In this document: piece after piece, positions 5,790 through 8,644 of the stretch | Position numbering within the stretch: position 1 is the first letter of the stretch | How the letters are laid out: each line of letters opens with the position of its first letter | Assembly: GCA_023259315.1 (NCBI GenBank) | Contig: JAHFQL010000050.1 | Span: forward strand, 1 to 8,644 | Direction: 5' to 3' | Length of the DNA stretch: 8,644 nucleotides | Source of the DNA: Candidatus Woesearchaeota archaeon | GTDB taxonomy: Archaea; Nanoarchaeota; Nanoarchaeia; Woesearchaeales; GW2011-AR4 | Translations under genes and position numbers: made by a program | Notes under the pieces: model-generated | Told to the model about the DNA's origin: nothing | Seen by the model: only the letters and a program-made list of their open reading frames with translations | The model's database searches: none

Positions 5790-5880
5790 GAAGTACTTTA
5801 TTCAATATTTATTCTAGGTTTCTTTTACTTTCTTGAAAAGGCCTAGTCCGTAAACCTTTAAAATTCGGAATAAAATAAAA

Positions 5881-6384
5881 ATGACACGAGAAGACGAAAC
5901 AATATTTGCTTTAAGAACAACTGCCAACAGAGAAGACCAGGTTATGGATTTTGTTACAAGCAATGCTATCAAGAAAAAGCTTGAGGTTTATTCCGTCATA
6001 AGGCCGCATGGCATGCGAGGCTATATTTTCATAGAAGCTGCGACAAAAACAGATGCAGAGCAGGCAGCATTCAATATCCCTTATGCGAGAGGCATTCTTG
6101 CAGCTCCTGTTAAATATTCTGAAATAGAGCACATGCTTGAGCAAGTCAAGCATGAGATGAACATCATGAAAAATGATATTGTTGAAATTATAAGCGGCCC
6201 ATTCAAAAGAGAAAATGCAAAAGTAACAAGAATTGACAAGACAAAAGAGGAAGTTGTTGTTGAATTGCTGGAAGCAGCTGTCCCAATACCAATAACTGTC
6301 AAGATGGATGCTGTCAAGGTGATAAGAAGAGAGACAGAAACATCTCCTGCAAAGGAAGAAGAAACAGGGGAAGAAGGTTTGTAA
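5881..6384 (+). CDS. nusG: Transcription elongation factor Spt5 (NusG)
   Basis: Binds the RNA polymerase clamp together with Spt4, closes the DNA channel and increases processivity; it can also link transcription to ribosomes. 167 residues. The NGN domain spans about 7-88, starting TIFALRTTANREDQV, the archaeal signature region, with MRGYIFIEA (45-53) and the PYARGI element (67-72). The KOW domain spans about 97-148, with IVEIISGPFKRENAKV and a V-VELLEAAVPIPITV strand pair. A short acidic Glu/Thr tail (about 150-167) is added. The ATG at 5881 is the only sensible start, since the next in-frame ATG would delete the conserved N-terminus. It follows the secE/micro-ORF unit and precedes the small unknown ORF and L11. 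A structured leader is possible (see findings). Confidence 0.96.
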   Translation: MTREDETIFALRTTANREDQVMDFVTSNAIKKKLEVYSVIRPHGMRGYIFIEAATKTDAEQAAFNIPYARGILAAPVKYSEIEHMLEQVKHEMNIMKNDIVEIISGPFKRENAKVTRIDKTKEEVVVELLEAAVPIPITVKMDAVKVIRRETETSPAKEEETGEEGL

Positions 6385-6439
6385 AGATTTTTAAATGGCT
6401 ATTGGTTACTAAGTGTTAATTTGATATTCATTAATGACA

Positions 6440-6447
6440 TTTAAAAT
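6440..6447 (+). promoter_or_regulatory. TATA box of the small unknown gene and rpl11
   Basis: TTTAAAAT begins 30 nt before the ATG at 6470, predicting a leaderless transcript. No separate promoter is visible for L11, so this one probably drives both genes. Confidence 0.6.
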
Positions 6448-6469
6448 TTGATTTAATAAAAATTCAAAA

Positions 6470-6721
6470 ATGGAATTAGTTGAAAGAGTGGAGGATGCGC
6501 ATCAAAGCCTTATGCAAGCGAGGCAGCATGGAATAGACGCTGTAAGGGTTAGCGGTAAATCTGATTTAGTCAGAGGTTTTACAAGAGGATTAGGATTGAT
6601 AAAGGTATATGCTGTTGTCTCCCAAATCCAAGCAGATAACCCCCGTTATAGACAATACGGCTATGGTGAAAGGCTAGCATTCACCTCAGGAGTGCTTGAA
6701 GAGCTTGGATGGAATTTGTAA
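6470..6721 (+). CDS. Unknown 83-residue protein between nusG and L11
   Basis: I do not recognise this family. The protein is small and cytosolic (no signal peptide, membrane span or cysteine), with a likely N-terminal amphipathic helix (MELVERVEDAHQSLMQA), a basic middle (VRVSGKSDLVRGFTRGLG), a hydrophobic stretch LIKVYAVVSQI and a Tyr/Arg-rich segment RYRQYGYGERLAF before the end EELGWNL. The mix of positive charge and aromatic residues would suit RNA or protein binding, but that is speculation. Support for a real gene: an ATG exactly 30 nt after a TATA octamer, position in a conserved operon where nusG is normally followed closely by L11, and an end that runs up to L11 (11 bases before its preferred start, or a 13-base overlap with an earlier ATG). 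This suggests co-translation with L11. Confidence 0.75.
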   Translation: MELVERVEDAHQSLMQARQHGIDAVRVSGKSDLVRGFTRGLGLIKVYAVVSQIQADNPRYRQYGYGERLAFTSGVLEELGWNL

Positions 6722-6732
6722 ATACCAAAAAA

Positions 6733-7530
6733 ATGCCAAAAGAAAAAGTTGAAGTTTTGGTTGAAGGGGGCAAGGCAACTGCAGCTCCTCCATTAGGTCC
6801 AGCTCTAGGGCCAATGGGAGTCAACATAGGTCAAGTTGTGTCTGACATAAATAAAAAGACTTCTTCATTTCAAGGCATGCAAGTCCCTGTCAAAATTTTC
6901 ATAGACAAGGAAACAAAGCAGTATGAGATTTTTATTGGAACTCCGCCAGCCTCTGGATTGATAAAAAAAGAAGCTAATCTGGAAAAAGGAAGTGGAAAGC
7001 CAAAGCATGAAATGGTCGCTGACATTCTTATTGAGCAAGTCATCAAGATAGCAAAGATGAAGGAAACTGCTACATTAGGCAAAGGGCTTAAGGAAAAAGT
7101 CAAGGAAGTTATTGGAACATGCCAATCAATGGGAATTCTTGTAGAAGGAAAGCCGGCAAAAGAAACTTTGAGGGATGTTGAAGCTGGATTATTTGATGAA
7201 GAAATAAGATTGGAGAAGACAGAATTAACAGCAGAAGAGCTTGCAAAGCTTGAGGAAGAGAAGAAAAGATTGGCTGAAGAGCTTGCAAAGAGAAAAGCTG
7301 AATTTGAGAAAGTTGCTAAGGAGATTATTGCTTCAATGGCTGGCAAGGCGAGAGGAGAGATAAAAGCAAAGCTTGTGTTATCTGGAATTCCTGATGAAAT
7401 GATAAAGGAATTGCTGCCTGTCGAAGGCGCGGCAGCAGCTGCAGCAGCAGGAGAAGCAAAGCCTGCAGCAGGCGCTAAACCAGAAGAGGTAAAGAAAGAA
7501 GCTCCGAAGAAGGAAGATAAGAAGAGATAG
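6733..7530 (+). CDS. rpl11: Large-subunit ribosomal protein L11 with long C-terminal extension
   Basis: Binds 23S rRNA at the base of the stalk and helps recruit translation factors. From the ATG at 6733 it has 265 residues; archaeal L11 is usually about 160. The core (1-155) shows VEVLVEGGKATAAPPLGPAL (6-25), GMQVPVK (48-54), PPASGLIKKE (71-80) and the rRNA-binding domain with MKETATLGKGLKEKVKEVIG (109-128). Beyond it comes a charged coiled coil (about 165-203, ELAKLEEEKKRLAEEL and similar), a second helical part, seven alanines (about 233-239) and a Lys/Glu/Pro tail ending KKEDKKR. The preferred start fits the family's N-terminus; the ATG at 6709 would add eight residues and overlap the previous gene. 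Neither has an SD. The extension may be lineage-specific; its role is unknown. Confidence 0.95.
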   Translation: MPKEKVEVLVEGGKATAAPPLGPALGPMGVNIGQVVSDINKKTSSFQGMQVPVKIFIDKETKQYEIFIGTPPASGLIKKEANLEKGSGKPKHEMVADILIEQVIKIAKMKETATLGKGLKEKVKEVIGTCQSMGILVEGKPAKETLRDVEAGLFDEEIRLEKTELTAEELAKLEEEKKRLAEELAKRKAEFEKVAKEIIASMAGKARGEIKAKLVLSGIPDEMIKELLPVEGAAAAAAAGEAKPAAGAKPEEVKKEAPKKEDKKR

Positions 7531-7540
7531 ATTTATTATA

Positions 7541-7546
7541 TTTTTT
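7541..7546 (+). terminator. T-tract after L11
   Basis: TTTTTT lies 11 nt after the L11 stop in AT-rich sequence, right before the promoter of the next gene. It fits an archaeal T-run terminator. Confidence 0.45.
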
Positions 7547-7553
7547 AGCAAAT

Positions 7554-7561
7554 TATTTAAA
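7554..7561 (+). promoter_or_regulatory. TATA-like box of the membrane-anchored unknown gene
   Basis: TATTTAAA begins 31 nt before the ATG at 7585, so a leaderless mRNA is predicted. It is AT-rich but repeats the spacing seen for other genes in the window. Confidence 0.55.
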
Positions 7562-7584
7562 CTTTATTTCTTGAGTGCAGTTTT

Positions 7585-8163
7585 ATGGTTGAGTTTTTTG
7601 GAATTCCCAATATTGAATACATTGGCGGAGGTATTGGAGTAATAGCAATTATTGCATTAATCTGGTTTTTAATGAGAAGGCAACCCGGTAACAGGCCGGC
7701 TTTAGAGCGCCAGATGATTGGAGAAGACAAAGAATTACGAAATTTGGATATGGAAGTTCGCCAAGATGAAAATAAGATACACAAAACAGCTGGCGATTTG
7801 TATGACGCAATCTCTCAACTACGTGGTCGAGCAGAACAGATTGGAATAAGCTTAGCCGAGCGAGAAGGTGACTACCGCTTTATCGTTGAGGCCCTTCAAC
7901 TTTTATGGAAAGAAACAACAAATGTTTCAACAGCAATGGAACTTACAGAAAAAATCAGCCCGATGATAGATAGGTATATTCTTAATCTGCCAGTTCAAGA
8001 CCAAATCATAAGGGCATTGGTAAGTAAAATACCTGAACTTAAAACAAGTCTGCGCCAGCATATAATCACAGAATATCGGTTATTATCCCAGAAAATGAGG
8101 TTGTTGAGAAAAGGGTATCAGGAAACTGCACAAGAAGAAGGTGTATCTGACAGGGCAGCCTAA
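7585..8163 (+). CDS. Unknown membrane-anchored, mostly helical protein
   Basis: 192 residues, family not recognised. An N-terminal transmembrane helix (about 12-30: YIGGGIGVIAIIALIWFLM) is followed directly by RR, so by the positive-inside rule the short N-terminus is outside and the remaining 160 residues are cytosolic. The soluble part is charged and helical, with heptad-like stretches around 40-95 (ELRNLDMEVRQDENKIHKTA, QLRGRAEQIGISLAERE) and 100-178, suggesting a coiled coil or helical bundle. No catalytic motif, cysteine or nucleotide-binding loop is seen. It follows L11 by 54 nt with its own promoter and converges on dtdA. It could be a membrane-tethered scaffold; a signal-anchor reading of the N-terminus is preferred over a cleaved signal peptide because no cleavage site is obvious. 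Confidence 0.75.
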   Translation: MVEFFGIPNIEYIGGGIGVIAIIALIWFLMRRQPGNRPALERQMIGEDKELRNLDMEVRQDENKIHKTAGDLYDAISQLRGRAEQIGISLAEREGDYRFIVEALQLLWKETTNVSTAMELTEKISPMIDRYILNLPVQDQIIRALVSKIPELKTSLRQHIITEYRLLSQKMRLLRKGYQETAQEEGVSDRAA

Positions 8164-8199
8164 TCTTTTAATATCTGGTCTGTTCTTTTAATGTCGATA

Positions 8200-8227
8200 A
8201 ATTCCAAAGGAATTTTCGAGCATGCTC
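8200..8227. repeat. Short inverted repeats in the convergent gap
   Basis: AATTCC, AAA, GGAATT (8200-8214) and the palindrome GAGCATGCTC (8218-8227) lie between the two converging genes. They add structure next to the 8227-8246 hairpin but have no proven role. Confidence 0.4.
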
Positions 8228-8246
8228 AAAAATCACTTGATTTTTG
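8227..8246. terminator. Hairpin between convergent genes, possible bidirectional terminator
   Basis: CAAAAATCA, CT, TGATTTTTG form a perfect 9-bp inverted repeat with A-runs and T-runs in its arms, so each strand ends in a T-tract. It lies 63 nt past the upstream gene's stop and covers the dtdA stop codon, a position suited to ending both transcripts. Confidence 0.45.
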
Positions 8247-8644
8247 ACATTTTTAAATTCAACTTTTTTAAAATATCAACAATTCTTTGCTTTTCTGTCC
8301 CAAGCCCCTTCCAATCCAAAACAACAAAATCAACTTTCTCAACTGTTTTTTGAATTGCTTGCTTTATTAATTCTTCATCCAATCTTTCCAGCAAATATTT
8401 TGGGCAAATGTGAGAAAATGCAATGTCTGTTCTTAAAACAACTTTGTTGAAATTATTGCAGTAATGAGGGCCGCCAATACCAACAGCGATTTTATAATTT
8501 TGATTTTCATTATTTAATGATTCCATTATTGTTTTTGCAATAACTTCTCCATTTGCTGCATCATTCCACTCTTTTTCTGTGCTTCCTATTTCAACAAATA
8601 CAGCCGATTTTTCAATATAAGGACCATGATGCGTTGGTTCCATA
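8233..8644 (-). CDS. dtdA: D-aminoacyl-tRNA deacylase, archaeal/plant type (DTD2, GEK1), C-terminal half
   Basis: Hydrolyses D-amino acids from mischarged tRNAs, keeping translation homochiral; this class also removes aldehyde-modified D-aminoacyl adducts. 136 residues from the first visible Met to the TGA at 8235-8233 are in the window; the family has about 250-280, so the N-terminal half lies right of base 8644 and this Met is not the true start. Seen directly, numbered from it: the hallmark THHGP (4-8), VEIGSTEKEW (17-26), GIGGPHY (55-61), HICPKY (78-83) and LDWKGL (109-114), all characteristic of the family; the conserved histidines are probable metal or active-site ligands. The C-terminus KKLNLKMSKIK is complete. 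The gene converges with the unknown membrane-protein gene. Confidence 0.93.
   Translation of the reverse strand, partial: MEPTHHGPYIEKSAVFVEIGSTEKEWNDAANGEVIAKTIMESLNNENQNYKIAVGIGGPHYCNNFNKVVLRTDIAFSHICPKYLLERLDEELIKQAIQKTVEKVDFVVLDWKGLGTEKQRIVDILKKLNLKMSKIK

Noticed and set aside
5615..6721. Possible kinship of the micro-ORF with the 83-residue unknown protein (both start M-x-L-x-E-R-V)
   Set aside because: Similarity ends after seven residues, which is too little to claim a duplication.
6870..7346. 158-codon minus-strand frame over L11
   Set aside because: Antisense of the highly conserved L11 core; Ser-rich translation.
1..8644. CRISPR arrays, insertion sequences, tRNA or rRNA genes
   Set aside because: No regularly spaced repeats, transposase-like ORF, terminal repeats or cloverleaf-like sequence was seen on either strand by eye.

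Overview
This AT-rich window is archaeal. It carries a group II chaperonin (thermosome), an archaeal-type FtsZ, a SecE/Spt5-NusG/ribosomal L11 group, an archaeal CMP kinase, a long archaeal FKBP, a DTD2/GEK1-type D-aminoacyl-tRNA deacylase and a COG1395-type regulator. Most genes are preceded by TTTAWAWA-like TATA boxes rather than bacterial -35/-10 elements. Small proteins, AT-richness and many orphan small ORFs fit a DPANN-like lineage (Woesearchaeota/Pacearchaeota style), but the lineage is inference; a euryarchaeon is not excluded.

Layout. 1-731 (-): N-terminal part of a thermosome subunit, cut by the window edge. 849-1658 (+): alpha/beta-hydrolase-like protein with a Cys in the nucleophile elbow and codon usage unlike its neighbours. 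1624-2487 (-): regulator with two related degenerate nuclease-like domains around an HTH, convergent with the hydrolase and overlapping it by 35 bp. 2624-3175 (+): CMP kinase. 3209-3874 (+): SlyD/FKBP26-like prolyl isomerase. 3926-5074 (+): ftsZ with a GTG start and a strong Shine-Dalgarno. 5075-5420: intergenic stretch holding, on the minus strand, the C-terminal piece of a TfoX_N-family protein. 5421-5618 (+): secE, followed by an ATGA-overlapping 31-codon micro-ORF. 5881-6384 (+): Spt5/NusG. 6470-6721 (+): unknown 83-residue protein. 6733-7530 (+): L11 with an unusual ~100-residue C-terminal extension. 7585-8163 (+): unknown membrane-anchored helical protein. 8233-8644 (-): C-terminal half of D-aminoacyl-tRNA deacylase.

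Function. The core is the conserved archaeal ftsZ-secE-nusG-rpl11 neighbourhood (cell division, protein export, transcription elongation, ribosomal stalk base), next to folding factors (thermosome, FKBP), nucleotide supply (Cmk) and tRNA quality control (DtdA). The usually compact group is loosened here by inserted small ORFs, a gene remnant and extra promoters. Six genes have a TATA-like octamer starting 30-31 nt before the ATG, so their mRNAs are probably leaderless; the thermosome gene and ftsZ instead have short leaders with Shine-Dalgarno sequences.

No RNA gene, CRISPR array, insertion sequence or complete undescribed system was recognised. The best leads are the TfoX_N remnant, the L11 extension, the orphan gene between nusG and rpl11, the micro-ORF coupled to secE, and the probably transferred Cys-elbow hydrolase.
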